A stretch of 64,000 bases of DNA from JBJXHN01 sp046233135 (lineage in GTDB: Bacteria; Pseudomonadota; Alphaproteobacteria; Rhodospirillales; Rhodospirillaceae): assembly GCA_046233135.1 (NCBI GenBank), contig JBJXHN010000005.1, positions 186,001 to 250,000 of the forward strand. The letters are read 5' to 3'. Position numbers and translations under genes: made by a program. The notes beneath the pieces were generated by a model. The model did no database searches. It was not told the DNA's origin and saw nothing but the letters and a program-made list of their open reading frames with translations. Position 1 is the stretch's first letter. Every line of letters begins with the position of its first letter. Of the stretch, positions 11,474 to 19,867 are shown in pieces.

Positions 11474-11492
11474 CCATAACTTATATCTATGG
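11474..11492. promoter_or_regulatory. candidate LysR binding site in the liv divergent region
   Basis: CCATA (11474-11478) and TATGG (11488-11492) are perfect 5-base arms around nine AT-rich bases. The site lies 41 bases from the LysR start and about 90 bases from livM. LysR regulators usually bind interrupted dyads of this size in the shared promoter. No other dyad in the 148-base gap stood out. Confidence 0.45.
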
Positions 11493-11581
11493 TATGTCGA
11501 TATTAAACCATAAGACAAGGGTGCCGAGCCGGGGCATAGTCGAAGCGTTGATATTGCGACGCAGCACGCGGGAAACCCGGA

Positions 11582-12562
11582 ATGAAATCAGCAGTTTTAT
11601 CTAGTTTGCTTGCATCTTCGGCGGAGCAGCCGGAACGCGCGAAATTGGCCGTATGGTGCATTGTGTGCGCTTTGATGGCGCTCGCGTTTTGCGTCCTTCC
11701 CGTCTTTTCCACAAGTACGTCATACCTATTCTACATGGCATTGGCGGTCACCCTGGCGACATCGTTCAACTATGTGGCCGGGCTGACCGGCTACATGCCG
11801 TTCGGCTATGTCGCCTTCCACGGGGTCGGAGCCTATGCTTTCGGGGTCCTGGTGCGGACCTATGACGTGCCCATCCTGATCTCCTTCATCGTCTCGGCCC
11901 TCGCCGGGGTGGCGCTGGGTTTCCTGCTGGTGCCGACCCTGCGGCTGCGGGGGGTCTATTTCGGCATCGTCAGCCTGGCTTTGGCGATCATCTGCAAGCT
12001 GGTGATCTCGCTGATGCCCGACGCCATCGTCGGCGGCAGTGTCGGGCTGGTGCTGGCCTCGGCCAACGATCCGGTGGCGGCCTATTACTCGATGGTCGCG
12101 CTGATGGTGGTTGCCCTGGTGATCGCCGGCCTGCTGACCCATTCGCGGCTGGGTGTCGCCTTGCGGGCAATCCGCGACGACCACGAGGCCGCCGCCATCC
12201 TGGGGGTCAACGTCACCCGCAGCCGGGCCAAGGCGTGGCTGCTGGCCAGCGTGATCCCCGCCGGGGTCGGTGCGCTGGAGGCCTGGTACAGCAACGCCAT
12301 CGACCTGGATTCGTCGTTCAACCTGCTGATCACCACCAAGACCATCGTTTACGCCATGGCCGGCGGCCTGGGCTTCGCGCTGGGACCGGTGGTCGGCGCG
12401 GTGGGGCTTTATGCGGTCGACCAGGTGGTCTGGGACCTGTTCCCGTCGCTGAACCTGCTGTTCCTGGGGCTGATCATCATGCTGCTGGTGATTCGCCTGC
12501 CCCGGGGCGTGGTTGGCCAGGTGGCCTATCTGCGGCCCGGCCTGCGCAAATACATTCCCTGA
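11582..12562 (+). CDS. branched-chain-type amino acid/amide ABC transporter permease LivM
   Basis: This 326-residue, very hydrophobic protein has the BPD_transp_2 signature FNYVAGLTGYMPFGYVAFHG and the EAA-like loop LGVALRAIRDDHEAAAILGV, both diagnostic of LivM. About ten membrane segments are expected. It is the first gene of livM-livH-livG-livF-binding protein, all on the plus strand with short gaps. In this HAAT family substrates range from branched-chain amino acids to urea and short amides, so the family does not fix the substrate. Confidence 0.93.
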   Translation: MKSAVLSSLLASSAEQPERAKLAVWCIVCALMALAFCVLPVFSTSTSYLFYMALAVTLATSFNYVAGLTGYMPFGYVAFHGVGAYAFGVLVRTYDVPILISFIVSALAGVALGFLLVPTLRLRGVYFGIVSLALAIICKLVISLMPDAIVGGSVGLVLASANDPVAAYYSMVALMVVALVIAGLLTHSRLGVALRAIRDDHEAAAILGVNVTRSRAKAWLLASVIPAGVGALEAWYSNAIDLDSSFNLLITTKTIVYAMAGGLGFALGPVVGAVGLYAVDQVVWDLFPSLNLLFLGLIIMLLVIRLPRGVVGQVAYLRPGLRKYIP

Positions 12563-12576
12563 TCGAGGCTGCCACC

Positions 12577-13458
12577 ATGGAATTCCTTGTTGTCCAGGGG
12601 CTGATCAACGGCCTCGTCATCGGCATCATCTACGCCCTGATCGGCGTTGGCCTGAACATCATCTTCGGCGTCCTGCGGGTCGTGAACTTCGCCCACGGCG
12701 AGGTGATCATCCTGGGGGCCTATCTCGCCTACTTCCTGTCGGACCTGTTCGGCCTGTCGCCCTTCCTGGCCATGCCGATCGGCTTCGTGGTCTTCGCCGC
12801 CCTGGGGTATGTCAGCTTTTTCGTCCTGGTGAGGCCGCTGCGCACCTCCGACGATCCGGAACATGCCTCGCTGCTGGTGATGTTCGGGCTGTCGCTGTTC
12901 CTGGGGGCGGGCATGCTGCTGGCCTTCGGGGCCGACACCCGCTCCATCCAGGTGCCCATCGATCCCATGTTCCTGCGCGCCGGCACTGTGATCGTGCCCA
13001 CCATCCGGCTGATCGCCCTGGCCATCTCGCTGGCCATCGCCGGGGCGGTCTTCCTGCTGCTCTATCGCACCCTGACCGGCAAGGCGCTGCGGGCCATCGT
13101 CATGAACAGGGATGCGGTACGCATCGTCGGCATCGACCTGGACCGCATGTCCGCCCTGGCGTTCGGCGGCGGCCTGGGACTGGCGGCGGTCAGCGGCATC
13201 CTGATGGCCATGATCTTCCCCGCCTTCTCGCCCTTCGCGGGCCAGGACTACACGCTGATCGGCTTCATCATCGTCGTCCTGGGCGGGTTGGGCCATCCGG
13301 TGGGCGCCCTGGTGGGCGGCATCCTGTTCGGTTTCGCCGAGCAGATGACCACCATCTTCGCCAGCGGCACCGTGGCCATGCTGGCCGGGCTGATCCTGCT
13401 GGTGGCGGTCATCCTTTTCAAGCCCACGGGCATCTTCGGCAAGGCGGTGGGACGGTAA
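12577..13458 (+). CDS. branched-chain-type ABC transporter permease LivH
   Basis: The 293-residue product has the LivH N-terminus (QGLINGLVIGIIYALIGVGL, then FGVLRVVNFAHGE) and the cytoplasmic loop GKALRAIVMNRDAVRIVGID. It starts at ATG 12577, 14 bases after the livM stop. Its TAA overlaps the livG ATG by one base, so expression is coupled. It should form the heterodimeric channel with LivM. Confidence 0.93.
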   Translation: MEFLVVQGLINGLVIGIIYALIGVGLNIIFGVLRVVNFAHGEVIILGAYLAYFLSDLFGLSPFLAMPIGFVVFAALGYVSFFVLVRPLRTSDDPEHASLLVMFGLSLFLGAGMLLAFGADTRSIQVPIDPMFLRAGTVIVPTIRLIALAISLAIAGAVFLLLYRTLTGKALRAIVMNRDAVRIVGIDLDRMSALAFGGGLGLAAVSGILMAMIFPAFSPFAGQDYTLIGFIIVVLGGLGHPVGALVGGILFGFAEQMTTIFASGTVAMLAGLILLVAVILFKPTGIFGKAVGR

Positions 13459-14171
13459 TGGCACTTCTGACGGTATCCAAGCTCGGCAAGTCCTTCGGCG
13501 GCCTGCAGGCCCTCAAGGAAATCTCCTTCGACGTGAAGGACCGCTCCATTCTCGGCGTCCTGGGCATGAACGGATCGGGCAAGACCACCATGCTGAACTG
13601 CGTCAACGGCATCCATGCCGCCAGCGCCGGGGACATCTTCTTCGATGGCGAGAAGATCGACCAGCTGCCCACCCACGAGATCTTCCGGCGGGGCGTCGGA
13701 CGCACCTTCCAGGTGCCCAAGCTGTTCCACAAGCTGACGCTGCTGGAGAACCTGAAGGTGCCGCTGCTCGCCTCCGGCCTCAGCGACCGGGAAATCCTGG
13801 AGCGCTCGGAAACCTGGCTGAAGCGCGTGGACCTGTGGCGGCTGCGCTACAACTTCGCCGAGGAACTGTCGGGTGGCCAGCAGAAACTGGTGGAAATGGC
13901 CCGGGTGATGATCGCCGAACCCAAGCTGGTGCTGCTGGACGAACCGTTTGCCGGGGTGAACCCCTCGCTGGCGCTGCTGCTGATCGACGTCATCAAGGAC
14001 ATGCCCGCCCAGCAGGGATGTTCGGTGATCCTGGTCAGCCACGACCTGACGTCGGTCTACCGCCTGTCGGACTCGATCCTGGTGATGCACGAGGGACTTA
14101 AGCTGGCCGAAGGCTCCGCCGAGACGGTCCGCAACAATCCCGACGTCATCAACTCATATCTCGGCGCATGA
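13458..14171 (+). CDS. branched-chain-type ABC transporter ATP-binding protein LivG
   Basis: The 237-residue ATPase has Walker A GMNGSGKTT, signature LSGGQQKLVEMARVM and Walker B LVLLDEPFAGV followed by NPSL. The sequence GVGRTFQVPKLF is the LivG-specific Q-loop region. It starts one base inside the livH stop (TAATG). It energises import together with LivF. Confidence 0.93.
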   Translation: MALLTVSKLGKSFGGLQALKEISFDVKDRSILGVLGMNGSGKTTMLNCVNGIHAASAGDIFFDGEKIDQLPTHEIFRRGVGRTFQVPKLFHKLTLLENLKVPLLASGLSDREILERSETWLKRVDLWRLRYNFAEELSGGQQKLVEMARVMIAEPKLVLLDEPFAGVNPSLALLLIDVIKDMPAQQGCSVILVSHDLTSVYRLSDSILVMHEGLKLAEGSAETVRNNPDVINSYLGA

Positions 14172-14185
14172 GGGAGCCCGATCCC

Positions 14186-14965
14186 ATGAGCACCGCATCC
14201 GCATCACCCACCCCGGAAAGCCGGGGCGCCAGCCTGTCCCTGACCGGGGGCGTGGTGGCCTACAGCGGCGATATCACCGTGCTGAACGGCCTGTCGCTGA
14301 TCGCCCGGCCGGGCAAGGTCACGGGCATCATCGGCCCCAATGGCGCCGGCAAGTCCACCGCTCTGAAGACGCTGGCCGGCCTGCTGCCCCTGAAGGACGG
14401 CACCATTCAACTGGGCGAGCGGGACCTGACCCGGGCCAAGGCCCACGAACGAGCGCTGAACGGCATCGCCTTCGTGCCGCAGAACCGCTCCACCTTCGGG
14501 GACCTCAGCGTCGAGGACAACCTTCTGCTCGGCACTTGGCCCTTCCGCCGCGACAAGGCGCGGGTGAAGCGGGTGATGGACAGCGTCTATCAGCGCTTCC
14601 CCGCCCTGTTCGACGCCCGCCGTGCCCTGGCGCGGGAGCTGTCCGGCGGTCAGCAGCGGTTCCTGGAAATCGCCCGCGCCCTGCTGCTGGAACCGTCGGT
14701 GATTCTACTGGACGAGCCCACGGCGATGATCGCCCCCAAGCTGTCCAAGGAGATCTATCGCCTGACCGAAGAACTGGCCCGAGAGGGAGCGACGATCCTG
14801 CTGGTGGACCAGAACGTCCGCCAGTGCGCCGCCATCTCCGACTACCTCTACATCCTGGAACTGGGCCGCAACAAGGCCGAGGGCGACCGCAACAGCTTCG
14901 CCTCGGACGCACAGCTCCGGGACATGGTCGCGGAATGGGTCGACTACAAGATCGACGTCGACTGA
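14186..14965 (+). CDS. branched-chain-type ABC transporter ATP-binding protein LivF
   Basis: The 259-residue ATPase has Walker A GPNGAGKST, signature LSGGQQRFLEIARALL and Walker B VILLDEPTAMI. Two starts are possible. ATG 14168 overlaps the livG stop by four bases, and ATG 14186 has AGGGAG about nine bases upstream; the latter is chosen. The signature motif is followed by AMIAPKLS rather than the usual GLAP, a small family variation. It pairs with LivG. Confidence 0.9.
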   Translation: MSTASASPTPESRGASLSLTGGVVAYSGDITVLNGLSLIARPGKVTGIIGPNGAGKSTALKTLAGLLPLKDGTIQLGERDLTRAKAHERALNGIAFVPQNRSTFGDLSVEDNLLLGTWPFRRDKARVKRVMDSVYQRFPALFDARRALARELSGGQQRFLEIARALLLEPSVILLDEPTAMIAPKLSKEIYRLTEELAREGATILLVDQNVRQCAAISDYLYILELGRNKAEGDRNSFASDAQLRDMVAEWVDYKIDVD

Positions 14966-15018
14966 TCCCGTTTCCCTCCCCCCTCCTCCTATCCCCTGTC
15001 TTCCAAAGGAGACTCCCC

Positions 15019-16230
15019 ATGGCTTTGAAAGCTCCCGTCACCCGCCTGGCCGCTGTGGCCCTGGCTGCGGCCACCCTGGCCACGCCGGCCTGGGCGGCGG
15101 ACCCCATCAAGATCGGCATGACCGTGTCGTCCAGCGGCACCTACGCCCTGGCATCCCAGTCTGGCGAACGCGGTGTGGAGGTCTGGGTCAAGGAGGTCAA
15201 CGACAAGGGCGGCATTTCCTATGGCGGCGAAAAGCACCTGGTGGAACTGATCAAGCGCGATGACCGCTCCGACAAGCAAATGGTCGCGCGGGTTTATGAA
15301 GACCTGATCAACGAAGACAAGGTCGACGTGCTGATGGCGCCCTTCGGCTCCACCCTCACGGCCGCGGCCGCCACCATCACCGAACGCTACGGCAAGTTCC
15401 TCGACGTCTGGTCCGCCTCGTCCAACGCGGTCTACGAACAGGGCTTCAAGTACGTGGTGTCGACCACCCAGATGCCCGTCTCGCTGATGCCCCGGGCGCC
15501 CATCGAGCTGGCCGCCCATATGGGTCTGAAGAAGGTGGCCATCATCAACGTGGAAGAGCCCTATCCTGCCGGTCTGGCCCGCGAAGCCGCCCGCATCGCC
15601 AAGGACCAGGGCATCGAAGTGGTGATGGAGGAAGCCTACCCCAAGGGGACCAAGGACTTCTCGCTGATCATCCAGAAGGCCAAGGCGATGGGCGCCGACT
15701 TCTTCTTCCCCGCCGCCTATGAAGGGGATCAGATGAGCATGGCCCACCAGATGCAGCAGATGGGTCTGACCTTCCCCTTCACCTTCATGAACTACGCCGT
15801 GCAGCCGCAATTTGACGAAGTCGGCTCGGCTGGGGACTACATCTTCAGCAACACCAACTTTCACCCCAGCGTGAACTGGCCGGTGAATGCAGGGATGAAC
15901 CGTGAAGAGTTCATCACCGCCTACAATACCCTGTTCCCCGATGTGGAGTACGCCCCGGACTTCCAGACCGTCCTGGCCTATGGCGCCGGCGTGGTGCTGG
16001 AAAAGATCATCGAAAAGGCCGACAGTCTGGATCCGGCGGCCATGAAGCATGCGGCCCTGGACCTGAGCAACCAGTTGACCGTGCTGGCCGGCCCCTACGA
16101 GATCGACGAAACCGGATTGCAGAAGCAGATGCCCTGGGTGGTGGTGCAGCGCCGGCCGGGCAACGAGGTGGTCTCTGTCTGGCCTGAAGATGCCGCGTCG
16201 GCCGAACCGATGCTGACCCCGGGAAGCTGA
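15019..16230 (+). CDS. periplasmic branched-chain/amide-type substrate-binding protein
   Basis: The 403-residue protein has a signal peptide of about 26 residues (AAATLATPAWA, cleaved before ADP) and then the Peripla_BP_6 start DPIKIGMTVSSSGTYALASQ. AAAATITERYGKF is typical of LivJ/AmiC-like proteins. The start is ATG 15019 with AAAGGAG seven bases upstream. The binding-protein gene comes last in the transporter set rather than first. The neighbouring amidase suggests an amide, nitrile-derived or urea-like ligand; that is inference. Confidence 0.92.
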   Translation: MALKAPVTRLAAVALAAATLATPAWAADPIKIGMTVSSSGTYALASQSGERGVEVWVKEVNDKGGISYGGEKHLVELIKRDDRSDKQMVARVYEDLINEDKVDVLMAPFGSTLTAAAATITERYGKFLDVWSASSNAVYEQGFKYVVSTTQMPVSLMPRAPIELAAHMGLKKVAIINVEEPYPAGLAREAARIAKDQGIEVVMEEAYPKGTKDFSLIIQKAKAMGADFFFPAAYEGDQMSMAHQMQQMGLTFPFTFMNYAVQPQFDEVGSAGDYIFSNTNFHPSVNWPVNAGMNREEFITAYNTLFPDVEYAPDFQTVLAYGAGVVLEKIIEKADSLDPAAMKHAALDLSNQLTVLAGPYEIDETGLQKQMPWVVVQRRPGNEVVSVWPEDAASAEPMLTPGS

Positions 16231-16343
16231 TCCCGCTTTGGCGCGCCCGGGCCTTGACGGGGGCAGGGCCTCTCCTCCTCTCCGCCCTGCTCCCTTTCGG
16301 GTGCGCCGCTTTTTTCCCTTTTAGTCGTGATGGAACTCGAATC

Positions 16344-17723
16344 GTGGGACATCTGGACCCCTTTTCTTCTCTGACGGCGCTGAGCGCCGCCATCGCCGAC
16401 CGTAGCCTGTCCTGCCAGGAGGTCACCGAAGCCTATCTGGCGCGGACAAACGCCCTGGACCCGGCCCTTCAGGCCTTCGTTTCCGTACAGGCCGACGCCG
16501 CCCTGTCCGCTGCGAAGGGTCATGACGCCCTGCTGGCCGCCGGTGTCCGGCTTGGCCCCCTGCAAGGCCTGCCCATCGCCATCAAGGACCTGCTGCATGC
16601 CCAGGGCGTTCCCTGCGGTGCCGGTTCGGCCCTGCTTGCCGACGTCGCACCTTCGGCGGCCGATGCCGAAACCGTGGGCCGGCTGAAGCGGGCCGGCATG
16701 GTTCTGATGGGGCGTACCCATCTGGTCGAATTCGCGTTCGGTGGCTGGGGCACCAACCATGCCTATGGCGCTCCGCAGAACCCCTGGGATCTGGCGGTGC
16801 ACCGGGTGCCGGGCGGGTCGTCCAGTGGATCGGGCGTAGCGGTGGCGGCGGCGCTCTGCCCAGCGGCCATCGGTACCGATACCGGGGGATCCGTGCGCAT
16901 TCCCGCCAGCTTCAACGGCATCGTCGGCCTGAAGCCCTCGTTCGGTCAGGTCAGCAACGCCGGCTGCATTCCCCTGTCCACCACCCTGGATTCCATCGGC
17001 CCGATGACCCGCACGGTGGCCGACGCCCGGCTGCTGTACCGGGTGCTGAGCGACCAGCCGTGGACCGGGGCGGCAAGCACCGGCCGGTCCCTGGCCTATC
17101 TGCCGCCGGAATCTATGTCGCCGGTTACCAGCCTGGAGGTGGAGACCCACTATCGGGCGGTGCTGAAGGGTCTGGAGGCCGAGGGCTGGTCCCTGACGCC
17201 CCTGACCCTGCCGTTCGCCTTCGACGACCTGGCCGCAGCCAGCGGCGAGATCATCGCCGCCGAAGCGTTGGCCTATCACCGCGATACCGTCGGCAGCCAT
17301 CCGGATCTGTACGGCCCGCACACCCGCAAGCGTCTGCTGGGCGGGGCGGCGCTGGCGGCGACCGACTACCTGCGCCGCCTGGAGGAACGGGCGGAGCGTA
17401 TCGCCGTCTTCGCTGCCGCGCTGGCGCCGTTCGATGCGCTGATCACGCCGACCACCGGCTTCACGGCGATTCCGCTGGCGCTGATCGACGAAGACAAGCC
17501 GATGATGTCCAGCTACACCCGGCCGGTGAACTATCTGAACGGCTGCGCCATCGCCCTGCCGTCCGGCCTGGATTCGGACGGCCTGCCGTTCTCCATGCAG
17601 CTGATCGCCCTGGCCGGCCGGGAAGAGTCCCTGCTGGGCCTTGCCGAGCGGCTGGAATCGGTCTTCGCCTTCACCGCGCGCCCGACACTGGCCCCGGTGA
17701 CGGAGACAGCGGTTCCGGCCTGA
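16344..17723 (+). CDS. amidase (amidase-signature family)
   Basis: The product has about 459 residues from GTG 16344. The amidase signature is clear: K in LPIAIKDLLHAQG near residue 78, then GGSSSGSGVAVAAAL and the nucleophile Ser in IGTDTGGSVRIPAS, giving the Ser-cisSer-Lys triad. Such enzymes hydrolyse amides to acid and ammonia in the cytoplasm. A TTG at 16254 would extend the frame by 30 residues, but family homology starts after 16344. Position behind an HAAT importer suggests it acts on the imported compound. GatA is excluded by the absence of gatBC and by context. Confidence 0.88.
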   Translation: MGHLDPFSSLTALSAAIADRSLSCQEVTEAYLARTNALDPALQAFVSVQADAALSAAKGHDALLAAGVRLGPLQGLPIAIKDLLHAQGVPCGAGSALLADVAPSAADAETVGRLKRAGMVLMGRTHLVEFAFGGWGTNHAYGAPQNPWDLAVHRVPGGSSSGSGVAVAAALCPAAIGTDTGGSVRIPASFNGIVGLKPSFGQVSNAGCIPLSTTLDSIGPMTRTVADARLLYRVLSDQPWTGAASTGRSLAYLPPESMSPVTSLEVETHYRAVLKGLEAEGWSLTPLTLPFAFDDLAAASGEIIAAEALAYHRDTVGSHPDLYGPHTRKRLLGGAALAATDYLRRLEERAERIAVFAAALAPFDALITPTTGFTAIPLALIDEDKPMMSSYTRPVNYLNGCAIALPSGLDSDGLPFSMQLIALAGREESLLGLAERLESVFAFTARPTLAPVTETAVPA

Positions 17724-17743
17724 TCGCCGGACTCTGATCGGAC

Positions 17744-17793
17744 CCCCGGGAGGGACGGCACCGCGCCACCCTCCGGGACCCGACCCTCTTTTT
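17744..17793 (+). terminator. intrinsic terminator after the importer-amidase operon
   Basis: A GC-rich stem (CCCGG, one bulged G, AGGG at 17744-17754; CCCTCCGGG at 17769-17777) closes a 14-base loop. A pyrimidine run ending in five Ts follows at 17789-17793. It lies 20 bases after the amidase stop, and the next gene starts at 17920. Confidence 0.55.
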
Positions 17794-17919
17794 CCCTTGC
17801 TCCTTCCTTTGTGAACGCAGTGACCGCGGAAGGGTCGTGCGGATGGATCCCTGCGACCTCTGCACCACCGCAGTGCTGCCCCGGGATTGCGGCCCGGTAC
17901 GACCACGTGAGAATGCCCC

Positions 17920-18870
17920 ATGGACCTCGCTTCGCTCGCCGACATCTTTTTCCCGGTCTATTTCGTCCTCGGCACGGGGTATGTCTTCGCCCGGACGGGT
18001 CTGGCCACCCCGGTGACCCTGAGCGGAGCGACGAATTTCGTCTTCTGGATCTCGCTGCCGGCCCTGGTGTTCCACGCCCTGCGCACCAGCGTTCTGCCCG
18101 CGCCGGAGGCCGGATTGCTGCTGGTGACCTATTTCGTGGTGGCCGTCGGAGTGTTTATCGCGGCCTTTCTGCTGGCCCGGCGCCTGGGACTGCGGGATGC
18201 AGACCCGACGGTCTTCGCCATGGGGGGAAACTATTCCAACACAATCCTTGTGGGGCTGCCGATCATCTCTCATTTGATGGGACAGGCCGGTGTGGCGACC
18301 CTGTTCTGGATCGTCACCTTTCACGCCGGGATTCTGTTCACCCTGGCCGCCGTCAGCCTGCGCTTCGACGACTCTGGGGCTTCGGGCAAAGGAATTGCGG
18401 GCAAAGGCGGCCTGAAAGTCATGCTGAAGCGGACTTTCGGAGAGAACCCCATCGTCCCCGCCGCCGCCGCCGGACTGGTGTGCAATCTGATCGCCTTGCC
18501 GGTCCCTGCCTTTGTGGACACGACCTTCACCCTGGTTGGCGATGCATCCGTGCCGCTGGGGCTGTTCCTGGTCGGTGTCAGCCTGGGCAGCTGCAAGGGC
18601 CTGGTGATGCCCGGTACGACGCTGATCAGTTGCGTGTTGAAGCTGGTGGTCATGCCGTTGCTGGTGGCGGTGATCGCGGGGCGGGCGCTGGGGCTGCCCC
18701 ATGACTGGGTCCTGGCCGCCGTGCTGACGGCAGGGCTGCCGGCCGGGGTCACCGTGGTGATCTTTTCCGAGCGGCTGAAAAGCACTCCCGGCTTTGCCTC
18801 GGGTGCATTCTTCCTGTCGACGGTGCTGTCGATGCTGACGATCCCGGGAATTGTCTATCTGCTGGCGTGA
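17920..18870 (+). CDS. AEC (auxin efflux carrier) family transporter
   Basis: The 316-residue membrane protein has about ten hydrophobic segments. Family features are FVFWISLPALVFHALRTSVL in the first bundle, FAMGGNYSNTILVGLPI in the middle, and the PAGVTVVIFSERL region near the C-terminus. Characterised bacterial members move malate, malonate or amino acids. It begins 127 bases after the terminator and may have its own promoter. It could export an acid released by the amidase, but the link rests on adjacency. Confidence 0.85.
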   Translation: MDLASLADIFFPVYFVLGTGYVFARTGLATPVTLSGATNFVFWISLPALVFHALRTSVLPAPEAGLLLVTYFVVAVGVFIAAFLLARRLGLRDADPTVFAMGGNYSNTILVGLPIISHLMGQAGVATLFWIVTFHAGILFTLAAVSLRFDDSGASGKGIAGKGGLKVMLKRTFGENPIVPAAAAGLVCNLIALPVPAFVDTTFTLVGDASVPLGLFLVGVSLGSCKGLVMPGTTLISCVLKLVVMPLLVAVIAGRALGLPHDWVLAAVLTAGLPAGVTVVIFSERLKSTPGFASGAFFLSTVLSMLTIPGIVYLLA

Positions 18871-18913
18871 GCGGACGGTGTCAGATCCCAGCACCCCTTC
18901 AGTCCCTGCCCTC

Positions 18914-19258
18914 TCAATGCCCTACCGAGCGCGAGAACCCGTTTACGATCACCACGCCGACCAGAATGAAGCCGATACCGATCAGCGCCGGCAGGTCCAG
19001 GCTCTGGCGGAAGAAAATCCAGCCGATCAACGAGATCAGGACGATCCCCAACCCGCTCCAGATCGCATAGGCGATGCCCACCGGCATTTCCTTCAGGACA
19101 ATGGACAGCAGGAACAACGACACCCCATAGCACAGCGCCATCGCCATAGTCGGCAACAGACGCGTGAACTGCTGTGTCTGGTTCAGGAAAGACGTGCCGG
19201 CCACCTCGCACGCAATTGCCAGCGCCAGCGCACCATAGGTGCCCCACAGTCCCATCAT
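18914..19258 (-). CDS. small multidrug resistance (SMR) efflux protein, EmrE-like
   Basis: The protein has 114 residues and four membrane helices. The essential first-helix glutamate is present (IACEVAGTSFL), as is the conserved GIAYAIWSGLGIVLISLIGW with its Trp. The match to the EmrE/Ebr branch is strong. It exchanges protons for cationic toxic compounds as a dimer. ATG 19258 overlaps the stop of the TetR gene by four bases; a second ATG sits at 19255. It is therefore the second gene of a TetR-SMR operon. Confidence 0.93.
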   Translation of the reverse strand: MMGLWGTYGALALAIACEVAGTSFLNQTQQFTRLLPTMAMALCYGVSLFLLSIVLKEMPVGIAYAIWSGLGIVLISLIGWIFFRQSLDLPALIGIGFILVGVVIVNGFSRSVGH

Positions 19259-19821
19259 GGTCCTCCGTCATGTCGTGTCATCGCTTCCAGATGAGCCAGA
19301 AACCGACGCCGTTCGTCGGGGGCCTGTCCGCTGCCCGCCATATCCGCCACCCATAAGCCATCCGCCGCCAGACGCACCGTCCGCAAAGTCAGGTTCGACT
19401 CCGGCTCGCCATGACGGGCCATCTGGTCCGATAGCCACCCGCCCCAACAGGCTTGCAGCGCCGGATCGTCGAAAGCCGCCAGGAACACCGCCGCCCAAAC
19501 CGGATCGCTGCCCGCCGTTCCCGGCTCCGACACAGCGGTCAGATAGGCCCGGGTGAAGCGGCCGTGGGGATCGGGATCAGCCTCCACCAGTCCGGTCAGA
19601 TCCTCGGCGAACCGGGCCAGCAGATCTGCCGTCACCGCGTCGGCCAGGGCGGCCTTGGTCGGGTAGTGGTGGAAAAAGGCTCCCTTGGTCACGCCGGCGT
19701 CGCGGCAGACGGCCTCCACCGTCACGCCGGCAAAGCCCTGGCGTGCGGCAATGCGTGCCGCTGCGTCCAACAGGGCACGCCGCACTTTTTCGGGTTGCTT
19801 GGGTCGACGGGCACGGCTCAT
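19255..19821 (-). CDS. TetR-family repressor of the SMR pump
   Basis: The 188-residue protein starts at ATG 19821 (MSRARRPKQPEKVRRALLDA). The DNA-binding helix-turn-helix covers about residues 15-60 (FAGVTVEAVCRDAGVTKGAF, then FHHYPTKAALADAV). An upstream ATG at 19869 would read through the operator and is unlikely. Its start codon is seven bases from a perfect palindrome, so it very probably represses both itself with the SMR gene and the divergent DUF4336 gene. Confidence 0.92.
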   Translation of the reverse strand: MSRARRPKQPEKVRRALLDAAARIAARQGFAGVTVEAVCRDAGVTKGAFFHHYPTKAALADAVTADLLARFAEDLTGLVEADPDPHGRFTRAYLTAVSEPGTAGSDPVWAAVFLAAFDDPALQACWGGWLSDQMARHGEPESNLTLRTVRLAADGLWVADMAGSGQAPDERRRFLAHLEAMTRHDGGP

Positions 19822-19827
19822 GGGGAT

Positions 19828-19851
19828 ACCATACCAACCAGTTGGTATGGT
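19828..19851. promoter_or_regulatory. perfect 11+11 TetR operator
   Basis: ACCATACCAAC (19828-19838) and GTTGGTATGGT (19841-19851) are perfect inverted arms around the bases CA. The site lies between the TetR start (19821) and the DUF4336 start (19868), so one bound dimer pair could close both promoters. The size and position are those of a TetR/QacR-type operator. Confidence 0.85.
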
Positions 19852-19867
19852 TACAAGGAGGCGTCCC

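Noticed and set aside
16254..16343. TTG-initiated extension of the amidase
   Set aside because: The extra 30 residues have no family counterpart; GTG 16344 begins just before the conserved region.
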